Assembly: GCA_004554455.1 (NCBI GenBank)
Contig: SFMG01000003.1
Coordinates: 49,985-113,984 of the forward strand
Source: Bacteroidales bacterium
GTDB lineage: Bacteria > Bacteroidota > Bacteroidia > Bacteroidales > UBA932
DNA: 64,000 nt
Reading direction: 5' to 3'
Below the pieces are notes generated by a model that had not been told where the DNA came from, made no database searches, and worked only from the letters and a program-made list of their open reading frames with translations. Made by a program: the position numbers and the translations under genes. Positions within the stretch are counted from its first letter, which is position 1. Each line of letters begins with the position of its first letter. Below are positions 53,575-61,225 of the stretch, in pieces.

Positions 53575-53685
53575 CTATTCGCTGGCAGTAAGCTCTGCAT
53601 CCGGTTCCGGGACAGGCTTCTCACACGCCGATGCCAGGAACATCAGTCCGGCAAGGCACAATGCATAAAACTTGAATTGTTTCAT
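53575..53685 (-). pseudogene. Lipoprotein signal fragment ending at an in-frame TAG
   Basis: ATG at 53,685 opens a perfect lipoprotein signal (MKQFKFYALCLAGLMF, lipobox LASAC, lipidated C21) followed by EKPVPEPDAELTASE. TAG is the 37th codon. The frame then continues without another stop through a BACON domain (DADWLKLSPESGE) into the 929-residue frame. A -7 box lies upstream. Either this strain carries a nonsense mutation, or the base is a sequencing error, or the stop is read through. Confidence 0.8.
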
Positions 53686-53730
53686 AGATATAATGATTGG
53701 TTGATAATAATCATGCGGTCAGGCAATTTT

Positions 53731-53748
53731 CAAAAATAACTATTTTTG
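53731..53748. promoter_or_regulatory. Back-to-back -7 boxes of BACON lipoprotein and FecCD permease
   Basis: CAAAAATAACTATTTTTG contains a minus-strand TATTTTTG (53,731-53,738) and a plus-strand TATTTTTG (53,741-53,748), again 2 bp apart as in the GH31/pgi region. Confidence 0.6.
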
Positions 53749-53769
53749 CGAAGAGTTAACAGCGCTGGG

Positions 53770-54714
53770 ATGAAAAAAAGCAATTCAATTCCTTTATTGA
53801 TTCTGATAACGGGCTTGTTTTTCGCCCTGGACCTACTGCTCGGAGGCAGCAGCGGATTTGCCGCATTCCGGGAAGAGGGTCTGGTCATCGGGATACGTCT
53901 GCCCCGCGCGCTGACTGCACTGCTCTGCGGAGCGGCACTTTCGCTAGGCGGCCTGCAGATGCAGAGCATATTCCGAAACCCCCTTGCCGACCCGCATATT
54001 ATGGGCGTCAGCGCAGGAGCCGGCCTCGGTGCGGCATTGGCGACGATGGCCGGAATAGGCAGCGGAATCATATTTCCCGCCTTTGCAGGAGCCCTGATAT
54101 GCAGTCTGCTCGTACTTGCCGTTGCCTCCAGGACCTCCTCGTCCTCTACCCTGCTGATGTTCGGCGTCATGCTCGGCTTTGCCGTGAACGCAATCGTCGC
54201 CATACTCCAGTTCAGCACAGCGGCGGAACAGATCAAACTCTTCTACAGCTGGTCGGCAGGCAGCTTCAGCAATATGGGATTTACGGGCATATATATACTT
54301 GCCGCCGTGCTCGCCGCCGCTTTGCTGACGGCCTCCGTTAACGCGCACGGAATGGACCTCATACTCTTCGGAGACGGCTTCGCAAGCTTCTGCGGAGCGC
54401 GGCCTGGACGCATAAAGTTTCTCGCCCTGCTCAGTTCCAGCCTCCTCGCGGCAGCAGTCACTTCCTATTGCGGCCCCATTGGCTTCATAGGGATAGCCGG
54501 ACCTCACCTGGCCCGCCTGCTCTGCCGCAGTTCATCGCATCGCAGGACTATACCCTGCTCGCTCCTGTGCGGAGCCGCAGTCAGCTGCGCCGCAGACCTG
54601 CTTTCCCAGATATGGGGAACTCCCCTGCCTGTCGGCAGCGTGATGGCAATCATAGGCATACCGGTCGTTATGGCTATACTGCTCGGCAGCAGACCATTGC
54701 CCCGGGAACAATAA
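53770..54714 (+). CDS. FecCD/BtuC-family ABC transporter permease
   Basis: A 314-residue inner-membrane permease with about nine or ten spans, of the siderophore, haem or cobalamin import family. Signatures are RLPRALTALLCGAALSLGGLQMQ, RNPLADPHIMGVSAGAGLGA and the late GPIGFIGIAGPHLARLL coupling helix. The true start is MKKSNSIPLL at 53,770; an earlier TTG-initiated frame overlaps the promoter. It is followed 14 nt later by its ATPase. No periplasmic binding protein or TonB receptor is adjacent. The divergent BACON lipoprotein could be a surface partner, but that is speculation. Confidence 0.9.
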   Translation: MKKSNSIPLLILITGLFFALDLLLGGSSGFAAFREEGLVIGIRLPRALTALLCGAALSLGGLQMQSIFRNPLADPHIMGVSAGAGLGAALATMAGIGSGIIFPAFAGALICSLLVLAVASRTSSSSTLLMFGVMLGFAVNAIVAILQFSTAAEQIKLFYSWSAGSFSNMGFTGIYILAAVLAAALLTASVNAHGMDLILFGDGFASFCGARPGRIKFLALLSSSLLAAAVTSYCGPIGFIGIAGPHLARLLCRSSSHRRTIPCSLLCGAAVSCAADLLSQIWGTPLPVGSVMAIIGIPVVMAILLGSRPLPREQ

Positions 54715-54728
54715 AAGATGTCGTAAAA

Positions 54729-55364
54729 ATGATTGAATATAAAGGAAATATAGCATACGGAGAAAAGCTGCTCTGCGGCGGCATAGAAGTAAGCGTGAAA
54801 AGCGGAGACTGCATTTTGCTCTGCGGCGCCAACGGCAGCGGGAAAAGTACGCTGCTGAGGACTCTCGCAAAGGAGAATCCCGCCCTTGTCTCAATGATAC
54901 CGACCGGCATTCCTAAAGTGAAAGGATTCGATATGCACGAATTCATACGCCTGGGCTGCGATGAAGGCGGAAGGGGCAATTCGAAGGATAGCAAAATGCG
55001 TATGGCCGCCGTTCTGCGGCAGTTGGGACTGGAGGAATTGCAGCACAGGGACATATCCACCCTCAGCGATGGAGAATTTCAGAAAGCCTGCATTGCCATT
55101 TCCCTGTGCAGCGGGAAAGAAATCCTGCTTCTGGATGAGCCGACGGCCTTTCTCGACCCCGGGAACCGTACAATGATCCTATCCTGCCTCCGCGAGATAT
55201 GCTCTGCCGGCCAGGCGGTGGTCTTCTCCTCCCACGACATTGAGCTCTCGCTGAATTACTGCACGGGAATCTGGGCGCTGGGAGAAGACAAAAGGCTTCA
55301 TTGTGCCGAGGGAGCGGCAATGCGAGCCCTTGCGGAAAGCATATTTCCTAAAACTGTCAGATGA
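54729..55364 (+). CDS. ABC transporter ATPase (FecE/BtuD-like)
   Basis: A 211-residue ATP-binding subunit. Walker A is CGANGSGKST (about 30-40), the signature is STLSDGEFQK, Walker B is ILLLDEPTAFLD, and the switch histidine is in VVFSSHDIEL. The protein is shorter than usual FecE/BtuD proteins (about 250), and the signature reads LSDGE instead of LSGGE, as in some iron-complex transporters. An upstream extension of the frame overlaps the permease gene and is out of family. It probably energises the FecCD permease. The last eight bases overlap the convergent regulator gene. Confidence 0.9.
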   Translation: MIEYKGNIAYGEKLLCGGIEVSVKSGDCILLCGANGSGKSTLLRTLAKENPALVSMIPTGIPKVKGFDMHEFIRLGCDEGGRGNSKDSKMRMAAVLRQLGLEELQHRDISTLSDGEFQKACIAISLCSGKEILLLDEPTAFLDPGNRTMILSCLREICSAGQAVVFSSHDIELSLNYCTGIWALGEDKRLHCAEGAAMRALAESIFPKTVR

Positions 55365-56823
55365 GTCCCAACTCGGTAGCCTTGCGAATCATATCGGAGA
55401 CATTCCTGACTCCCATCTTAGAATAGATACGCTGGCGATGGGTATTGACAGTATGGACTGAAAGGAAAATCCTATCCGCAATCTCTGTCGCCTTAAGTCC
55501 CTCTGCGCTCAGCCGTATAATCTGTATTTCCCTCTGAGACAATCCTATGTCGGCAATCTTCCTGCTGCGATCAACGAGAAGATTACCCACATAATCCGCC
55601 ACGTCGGAATTCACGACTCTGGCCTGTTCCGCCAAATCGCGGCACCTCTGACGTATTTCCTCGGGAGAAAGAGATGAGGCGGCTGCAGAAAGAGTGACAA
55701 TCTCTTCAGCCATTGTATTTGCCGGATTACGGATATCCCTGGACAGGAATTCGATAATCTGTTCCTTGCTGTCGCTCAGGCGCTGCAGCTCCACTGCCCT
55801 GCGATGGGCCTTGCGGAGATATCCCGCGACAAGGAGAATCGCCAAAGCCGACAGCACGAGCGCAAGCACCAGAAGCAATACCTGGTAACGCCTGCGCTCC
55901 AGCTGACGCTCCTTCTCCTGCAGTTCGAAGCGGGTTTCCATTTCCTGAAGGGTCTCGTCCTGCTTCTGAAGGATATATTTCTGCATCCGGAAAACATAGT
56001 CATCGTGACTCTCCAATGCTTTCTGCGGTTCACCCACACGGGTGTAAAGCCGCACCAGGCGGTCGTCCAGGGCTGATGCCGTAAGGTAATCAGTCTCATC
56101 GAGAGAATCCTGCACCTGCTCGAAATAGCGTATGGCCTCCTCATCCCGGTCTCCCTGCTGATACCAGCGGGAACGGAACATTATGCCGTTACGCTTCAGA
56201 CGGGGGATATCGTTTGCTTCAGCAAGCGTCTGCCCTCTGCCTATCCATTCTCCCGCCTGGCGGTAAAGCTCCCGGTCAATCGGGTCGAGCCATCTGTTCT
56301 TATTGATATACAGCGAGCCTATTACATAACAGGCTTCAGCCTGCTGCTCCACCGCACCCAGTTCTTCAGCGAGAACCAACGCCTCCTGAGCGTAAGTCAG
56401 TCCCTCGTCATTCCGTCCCGTTTCCGGAGAAATCTCCGCGTATGAACAGAGTTTCGCCTTTGAGATCAGGATGCCGGCCAACTCCCTTCCGAATCCACCT
56501 GAGCGCGCCTTCGACTCCGCCTCCAAAGCTTTCTCCCACGCATCGGCATCACGGCTGGTCATAATGTCGATACCAACGACAGTTGACAAGGCGCGTACCT
56601 CCCCCAATGCATAATCACTCTTTCTGGAAAGATCCAGGGCGGAAAGTGCCTTCTCCATCGCAAAATCAAAACGCTGGGACTGTACATCCCTCTCGGAATC
56701 GGCAATAAGAGCAGAAATATCCTGAGAAAGTACGTCCGGCTGCACGGCATCCGTACCGTAGCGGCAGGCCGCCACGCACAGGATTGCGCCGATACATAAA
56801 AGTGAATGATACAGTTTTTCCAT
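55357..56823 (-). CDS. TPR-transmembrane LuxR-type regulator with degenerate HisKA-like helix
   Basis: A 488-residue membrane-bound regulator. The N-terminus looks like a lipoprotein or signal segment (lipobox-like CVAAC), followed by TPR-like helices (about 40-290), a coiled coil and one transmembrane span (about 315-340). Next comes a helix EQIIEFLSRDIRNPANTM that resembles the histidine-kinase phosphoacceptor helix (FLxxxSHEIRTPLN), with the histidine replaced by arginine. The C-terminal LuxR-type helix-turn-helix is LSQREIQIIRLSAEGLKATEIADRIFLSVHTVNTHRQRIYSKM. No kinase ATPase domain is present. It probably senses envelope signals through the TPR part; the targets are unknown. Confidence 0.82.
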   Translation of the reverse strand: MEKLYHSLLCIGAILCVAACRYGTDAVQPDVLSQDISALIADSERDVQSQRFDFAMEKALSALDLSRKSDYALGEVRALSTVVGIDIMTSRDADAWEKALEAESKARSGGFGRELAGILISKAKLCSYAEISPETGRNDEGLTYAQEALVLAEELGAVEQQAEACYVIGSLYINKNRWLDPIDRELYRQAGEWIGRGQTLAEANDIPRLKRNGIMFRSRWYQQGDRDEEAIRYFEQVQDSLDETDYLTASALDDRLVRLYTRVGEPQKALESHDDYVFRMQKYILQKQDETLQEMETRFELQEKERQLERRRYQVLLLVLALVLSALAILLVAGYLRKAHRRAVELQRLSDSKEQIIEFLSRDIRNPANTMAEEIVTLSAAASSLSPEEIRQRCRDLAEQARVVNSDVADYVGNLLVDRSRKIADIGLSQREIQIIRLSAEGLKATEIADRIFLSVHTVNTHRQRIYSKMGVRNVSDMIRKATELGLI

Positions 56824-56838
56824 AGTATTCTTTCCAGA

Positions 56839-56846
56839 CAAAAATA
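56839..56846 (-). promoter_or_regulatory. -7 box of the TPR-LuxR gene
   Basis: Minus strand TATTTTTG, 15 bases before the ATG at 56,823. A second identical box lies further upstream at 56,968-56,975. Confidence 0.45.
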
Positions 56847-57030
56847 TGCAGAATCGTCCGAATTTCCTTGCAAAAGGAGTATTTCATCAACGTTCAGAGG
56901 GCAGATTACTGAAAAAACATTAGTCAAAATCAAGGAGGAGCGGATAATTTGTGCGACTGAAGTATTACAAAAATACAATGAAGCAAATTCTACCAGGTCC
57001 GGCCTGTCTCGGATAAATAGCATAGAGATT

Positions 57031-57063
57031 GCCCGCCTTCAGCGATGTTGAGGCGGGCTTTTT
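57031..57063 (+). terminator. Orphan intrinsic terminator at the edge of island 3
   Basis: GCCCGCCT pairs with AGGCGGGC (extended by TCA/TGA-type pairs) and is followed by TTTTT on the plus strand. No plus-strand gene precedes it: the gene to the left runs the other way and starts 200 nt upstream. It may end a small RNA between about 56,850 and 57,063. Confidence 0.65.
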
Positions 57064-57099
57064 CGTTGAGTGTGGCGGGGCGGGTGTTGCAGCGAGGGT

Positions 57100-57157
57100 C
57101 GTTGAGCGTGGCGGCTTGTTTGGCGGGGCGTTGAGCGTGGCGGCTTGTTTGGCGGGT
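57100..57157. repeat. 29-bp direct repeat, two copies
   Basis: CGTTGAGCGTGGCGGCTTGT followed by TTGGCGGG occurs at 57,100-57,128 and 57,129-57,157, with a diverged partial copy at 57,064. The remainder up to 57,326 shows no gene or further clear structure. Confidence 0.8.
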
Positions 57158-57326
57158 GCTGCGCACCCTCGGCGGCAAAAACATAGGGAAATGCCGCCTC
57201 CGGGCGCATCAGCACCCGCTTTAGCCGCCACTGTCGAACCTGCTTGAGCCCGCCCCATACAAACATCTGAGGCAAGGCGCGTCGGCAACGCGTGATGGAA
57301 CGCGTGCTGAGGGATGGACTGCTTCC

Positions 57327-57658
57327 TGCATCGATTCTTGATTTCAGGCCCGAACTTGGGAATCGATGCAAGCTTTTCCTCGTTTAACCCCTCTTGCGTG
57401 CAGCGATTCTTGATTTCAGGCTCAGACTTGCGAATCGATGCAAGCTTTTCCCCATTTAAGCCCTCTTGCGTGCATCGATTCTTGATTTCAGGCCCAAACT
57501 TGAGAATCGATGCAAGGTTTTCCCCGTTTAAGCCCTCTTGCGTGCATCGATTCTTGATTTCAGGCCCGAACTTGGGAATCGATGCAAGCTTTTCCCGGCT
57601 TAAGCCATCTTGCGTGCATCGATTCTTGATTTAAGGGCAAGAATCGGGAATCGCTGCA
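57327..57658. repeat. Array B: five 44-bp quasi-palindromic cores at 72-bp period
   Basis: Cores occupy 57,327-57,370, 57,399-57,442, 57,471-57,514, 57,543-57,586 and 57,615-57,658, again 44 bp each at exactly 72-bp steps. The arms are the same as in array A (TGCATCGATTC and GAATCGATGCA). The centre begins TTGATTTCAGGCC, so the core is the reverse complement of the array A core (about 40 of 44 bases). Linkers (28 bp, with TTTTCCCC and CCCTCTTGCG) resemble array A linkers in the same direction. The fifth core is decayed on the right. Confidence 0.92.
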
Positions 57659-57679
57659 AAGAATCGCTGGCATTGTAGC

Positions 57680-57790
57680 AACGATGTCTGCGTCCGATTC
57701 TAATTTTCTTTGCGGCAAAGAAGAACGGCCCGCCTGCAGCGCCATCGCTGCGACAGGTAAGAATTGCCCGCCTGCAGAATGACCATGGCG
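57680..57790. repeat. 75-bp-type units of island 3
   Basis: GCGTCCGATTCTAATTTTC, GCAAAGAAGAACGGCCCGCC and AAGAATTGCCCGCCTGCAG are copies of the unit found at the window start and in island 2, lying as there between the array and the hairpin element. Confidence 0.7.
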
Positions 57791-57796
57791 GACGCA

Positions 57797-57868
57797 GGCG
57801 GGGACAGGATGCCACGAAGGCGGCATAATCCTAAGTAAAAAGCCGCCTTCGTGGCGCCCTGTCCCCGC
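57797..57868. repeat. Long hairpin element, copy 4
   Basis: Same loop ATAATCCTAAGTAAAAA. Here the inner stem is perfect over 14 bp (GCCACGAAGGCGGC with GCCGCCTTCGTGGC), where the other copies have GGAG in place of TTCG on the right arm. Confidence 0.87.
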
Positions 57869-57945
57869 TGCTGCCTGTGGTCAGCCTCGGGCCCAATCTC
57901 CCGGCTACACCCTATGGTCAGACTCGGGCGCACTCCCCGCCGCGC
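57866..57945. repeat. 37-bp-type repeats before polA
   Basis: Two diverged units with TGGTCAGCCTCGGGCC and TGGTCAGACTCGGGC match the 37-bp repeats at 414-548 and end just before the polA promoter. Confidence 0.65.
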
Positions 57946-57967
57946 CACGGAATTTGAAAAAAATTCA

Positions 57968-57975
57968 TACCTTTG
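57968..57975 (+). promoter_or_regulatory. -7 box of polA
   Basis: TACCTTTG ends six bases before the polA ATG, implying an almost leaderless mRNA. Confidence 0.45.
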
Positions 57976-57981
57976 GGAGTT

Positions 57982-60630
57982 ATGGCCGAAGCAAAAGACA
58001 AAAGAATCTTCCTCATAGACGGGCACGCCCTCGTCTTCAAAATGTACTATGCGCTGCTCAGGCGGCCCATGGTCAACTCCAAGGGCGTGGACACATCCAT
58101 ACTCTACGGTTTCACCAAATACCTGCTCGAGCTCATAGACAGGCAGAAACCGGAATACCTGGCAGTAGCCTTCGACCCGCCGGGAGGCAGCTTCCGCAAC
58201 AAACTCTATCCCGCCTACAAAGCTAACAGGGATGCGACCCCACAGCTGGTAATCGACGCCCTGGACCCGCTTTGCGAGATATGCCGGGCAATGGACATAC
58301 CGGTGCTGATGATACCGGGCTTCGAGGCGGACGACGTAGTCGGCTCAATGGCCAAAAGAGCTGAACGTGAGGGACTTAAAGTTTATATGGTAACGCCGGA
58401 CAAAGACTATGGTCAGCTTGTGAGTCCGAATATATATCAATACAAACCGCCGAAATCAGGTTCGGATCCCGAAATCCTCGACTGCGCGGCTGTCTGCGCC
58501 AAATACGGCATAGACAGGACGGAACAGGTCATAGATATGCTGGCGATATGCGGCGACGCATCCGACAACGTGCCGGGCGTCAAGGGCGTAGGCGAAGTAG
58601 GCGCAGGCAAACTCATACGCAGCTACGGCAGCCTGGAAGGCATATATGAACATATAGACGAACTGTCACCGCGACAGAAACAGATGTTCGAAGAGGCCAG
58701 GGACCATATAGACCTGAGCAAAGTGCTCGTCACGATAAAGACCGACATAGAGATAGACGTGCCGACAGAAAGTATGGCGATGGACGGGCAGGTGGAAAAA
58801 CGCATCTGCGAACTGTTCGACTTCTATGAGTTCGGCTCCCTCAAACGCTATCTCAACTCTTTCAGAATCAAGGATATACACGAAGAGACAAAGCCAAGAA
58901 AGAACGACGTCCCATTCAGGGAGGTCAGCGCGGAAGAGATATGCCGGGCCGCCACGGTGTCCGGTTGCTGCGCCATAGTCCCGGACGGAAAGGACTCACT
59001 GGCAGTAGCGGTCCCGGACGGAAAGGACTCACTGGCAGTAGCGGTCCAGGACGGAAAGGAAATGATGGTGGCAATGGGCGACAGAATGCTGTTCAGGGAA
59101 TGTTTGGACAATCCTGCCATTAAGGTATATTGCTGTGACATAAAGGAATGGCTCAAGGATAACTGCATTGCAGGCACTCTGATGGACTGCTCCCTGATGG
59201 ACTATGTCAACAATCCCGAGAAGAGCCACAGATTCGACAGTCTCGTGTCATCGCTGCTTGGCATCGAGCTGAAACCGAAGGAAGTGAATCCGACACTCTT
59301 CGGAGAGGACGAAAGCGAAGAGGACGACGAAAAGGGGGCACTTCTTGCCTGCGCCGCCACCCTGCAGCTGGGATGCCTGCTGGAAGCGGAACTGGCTCGC
59401 CAGGGCTTGAGCGACGTATATCTCAAAATAGAAGAGCCGCTGATAAGGGTTCTGGCCAAGATGGAGAAAGATGGCGTGAAAATGGACCTGGACAGTCTCA
59501 GAAGCTTTGCGGCGGGTCTGCGGGAAGAGGTGCAGCAGAGAGAGGAGAAGATACGCGCAATGGCCGGCAATCCGAATCTGAACATATCCTCGCCGAAACA
59601 GATAGCGGCCCTACTGTACGACGAGCTGCAACTGCTGCAACGCAAAAAGAAAGGCAACGACTCGACGGACGAAGAGACCCTGCTCTCGATCGAAGACAGG
59701 CATCCGATAGTAAGGGAGATACTCGAATTCCGCGCAGCCAAGAAACTGCTCTCTACCTATATAGAACCGTTTCCGGGCTATATTTCCCGCAGCGACGGCA
59801 AGATTCACACCTGTTTCAACCAGGCCCTGACGGCGACGGGACGTCTCAGCTCGTCGAACCCGAATCTGCAGAACATACCGATACGCAGCGAACGCGGGAA
59901 GGAGATACGCAAGGCCTTCGTGCCGAGCCGCGAAGGAGGGGTAATAATGTCTGCCGACTACTCGCAGATAGAACTTAGGATCATGGCGCACCTGAGCCAG
60001 GACAGGCATCTGATAGAGGCTTTCAATTCCGGTCTGGATGTGCACAAGGCAACAGCGGCAAAGATTTTCGGCATAGACAGCAGCGAAGTCAGCGCAGAGC
60101 AGAGGCGCATAGCCAAGACCGCCAATTTCGGAATAATGTACGGGATATCCGCCTTCGGGCTGTCACAGCGTCTGTCCTGCAGCCGAGCAGAGGCAAAGCA
60201 GATCATTGACGACTACTTCGAAAGCTTCCCGGCGATACGCAGCTTCATAGAAGACACCCTCACCGCCGCCCGCGAAAACGGCTACGTAGAGACCATATTC
60301 GGCCGCAGGCGCTTCGTTCCGGACGTCAATTCGCGTAATGGGACGGTTCGCGCCCTGGCTGAGAGGAATGCGGTGAACGCCCCTATCCAGGGCACCTCCG
60401 CGGATATAATCAAAATGGCAATGGCAGGCGTGGACAGGCGGCTGTCCGAGGCCGGTCTGAAGAGCCGTATGGTGCTGCAGATACACGACGAACTGCTATT
60501 CGACGCACTCGAAGAAGAAATAGATACGCTGAAGGCGATAGTTGTGGAAGAAATGGAAAACGTCGTAAGACTGTCCGTACCTCTGACCGTAGAATGTGAT
60601 TATGGAAAAAACTGGCTTGAAGCACACTAG
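57982..60630 (+). CDS. polA: DNA polymerase I
   Basis: An 882-residue repair and Okazaki-fragment polymerase. The 5' nuclease domain spans about 1-290 (FLIDGHALVFK, FEADDVVGSMAK, DKDYGQLV, GDASDNVPGVKGVGE). The polymerase domain has motif A (MSADYSQIELRIMAHLSQD), motif B (RRIAKTANFGIMYGISAFG) and motif C (QIHDELLFDA). The middle domain (about 320-480) lacks a visible DxE exonuclease motif and carries an 11-residue tandem duplication (VPDGKDSLAVA), so proofreading is probably lost. The start at 57,982 fits MAEAKDKRIFLIDGHA. It leads a polA-sigma-rsmG operon. Confidence 0.95.
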   Translation: MAEAKDKRIFLIDGHALVFKMYYALLRRPMVNSKGVDTSILYGFTKYLLELIDRQKPEYLAVAFDPPGGSFRNKLYPAYKANRDATPQLVIDALDPLCEICRAMDIPVLMIPGFEADDVVGSMAKRAEREGLKVYMVTPDKDYGQLVSPNIYQYKPPKSGSDPEILDCAAVCAKYGIDRTEQVIDMLAICGDASDNVPGVKGVGEVGAGKLIRSYGSLEGIYEHIDELSPRQKQMFEEARDHIDLSKVLVTIKTDIEIDVPTESMAMDGQVEKRICELFDFYEFGSLKRYLNSFRIKDIHEETKPRKNDVPFREVSAEEICRAATVSGCCAIVPDGKDSLAVAVPDGKDSLAVAVQDGKEMMVAMGDRMLFRECLDNPAIKVYCCDIKEWLKDNCIAGTLMDCSLMDYVNNPEKSHRFDSLVSSLLGIELKPKEVNPTLFGEDESEEDDEKGALLACAATLQLGCLLEAELARQGLSDVYLKIEEPLIRVLAKMEKDGVKMDLDSLRSFAAGLREEVQQREEKIRAMAGNPNLNISSPKQIAALLYDELQLLQRKKKGNDSTDEETLLSIEDRHPIVREILEFRAAKKLLSTYIEPFPGYISRSDGKIHTCFNQALTATGRLSSSNPNLQNIPIRSERGKEIRKAFVPSREGGVIMSADYSQIELRIMAHLSQDRHLIEAFNSGLDVHKATAAKIFGIDSSEVSAEQRRIAKTANFGIMYGISAFGLSQRLSCSRAEAKQIIDDYFESFPAIRSFIEDTLTAARENGYVETIFGRRRFVPDVNSRNGTVRALAERNAVNAPIQGTSADIIKMAMAGVDRRLSEAGLKSRMVLQIHDELLFDALEEEIDTLKAIVVEEMENVVRLSVPLTVECDYGKNWLEAH
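58978..59076. repeat. 33-bp tandem repeat inside polA
   Basis: A 33-bp unit beginning GTCCCGGACGGAAAGGACTC occurs twice identically (58,978-59,010 and 59,011-59,043), followed by a diverged third copy (59,044-59,076). It keeps the frame and adds 11 residues to the degenerate exonuclease domain. Confidence 0.92.
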
Positions 60631-60640
60631 GTGCGCAACA

Positions 60641-61210
60641 ATGGAAGAAAGCGAACTGCTGAAACTCGCTTCCAGGAAGAACGAATCGGCCTTCCTGGAG
60701 ATTTTCAATCGTTACAAGGGGGCCCTCAAGGTGCACATAGGCAAGGTTGTTCCGAGTTGGGACGTAGAAGATATATGCATGCAGACCTTCCTGAAGGCCT
60801 TCCTGCATATAGACAGCTACGACCCTGACCGTGCGGAATTCAAGACCTGGCTGTTCACCATAGGGTGGAATACGGCCCTCGACCACGTTGGCAGACGCCA
60901 GCGCGAGAGGGACTGCATGCCTACCACATCCATTGACACCGACGGGGCCAGCACAGCTGGAATCACCACCGGGGACCGCTCTCCGGAAGAGGCCATCAGC
61001 AACCAGGAGGACTACGAGAAACTGATGAGACTGATAGACGGCCTGAGCCCGCTCTACAGAGACATCGCCAGGGACCGCTTCATCGAGGAGTGCGAATACA
61101 ACGAGATAGCCCTGCGCCACGATCTTCCGGTCAACACCGTCAAGACGCGCATCAAAAGAGCCAAGGAGATTCTGCAAAGAATGATGACCGAGGACGAAGA
61201 GGAAATGTAG
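60641..61210 (+). CDS. ECF-type RNA polymerase sigma factor
   Basis: A 189-residue sigma-70-family factor of extracytoplasmic-function type. Region 2 contains FLEIFNRYKGALKVHIGKVV, VEDICMQTFLKAFLHI and FKTWLFTIGWNTALDHVGRR. Region 4 contains GLSPLYRDIARDRFIEECEYNEIALRHDLPVNTVKTRIKRAKEIL. The linker between them is long for the class. The start at 60,641 lies 10 nt after the polA stop; an upstream ATG (60,602) overlaps polA. No anti-sigma gene is adjacent. Placement between polA and rsmG suggests constitutive rather than stress-induced expression, which is inference. Confidence 0.87.
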   Translation: MEESELLKLASRKNESAFLEIFNRYKGALKVHIGKVVPSWDVEDICMQTFLKAFLHIDSYDPDRAEFKTWLFTIGWNTALDHVGRRQRERDCMPTTSIDTDGASTAGITTGDRSPEEAISNQEDYEKLMRLIDGLSPLYRDIARDRFIEECEYNEIALRHDLPVNTVKTRIKRAKEILQRMMTEDEEEM

Positions 61211-61225
61211 AACACTGATGAGCAA

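Noticed and set aside
57314..57634. A 106-residue frame with HRFLISGPNLRIDA repeats over array B
   Set aside because: The same reason as for array A: no promoter, no start signal, and the core is inverted relative to array A, so the two would not be the same protein.
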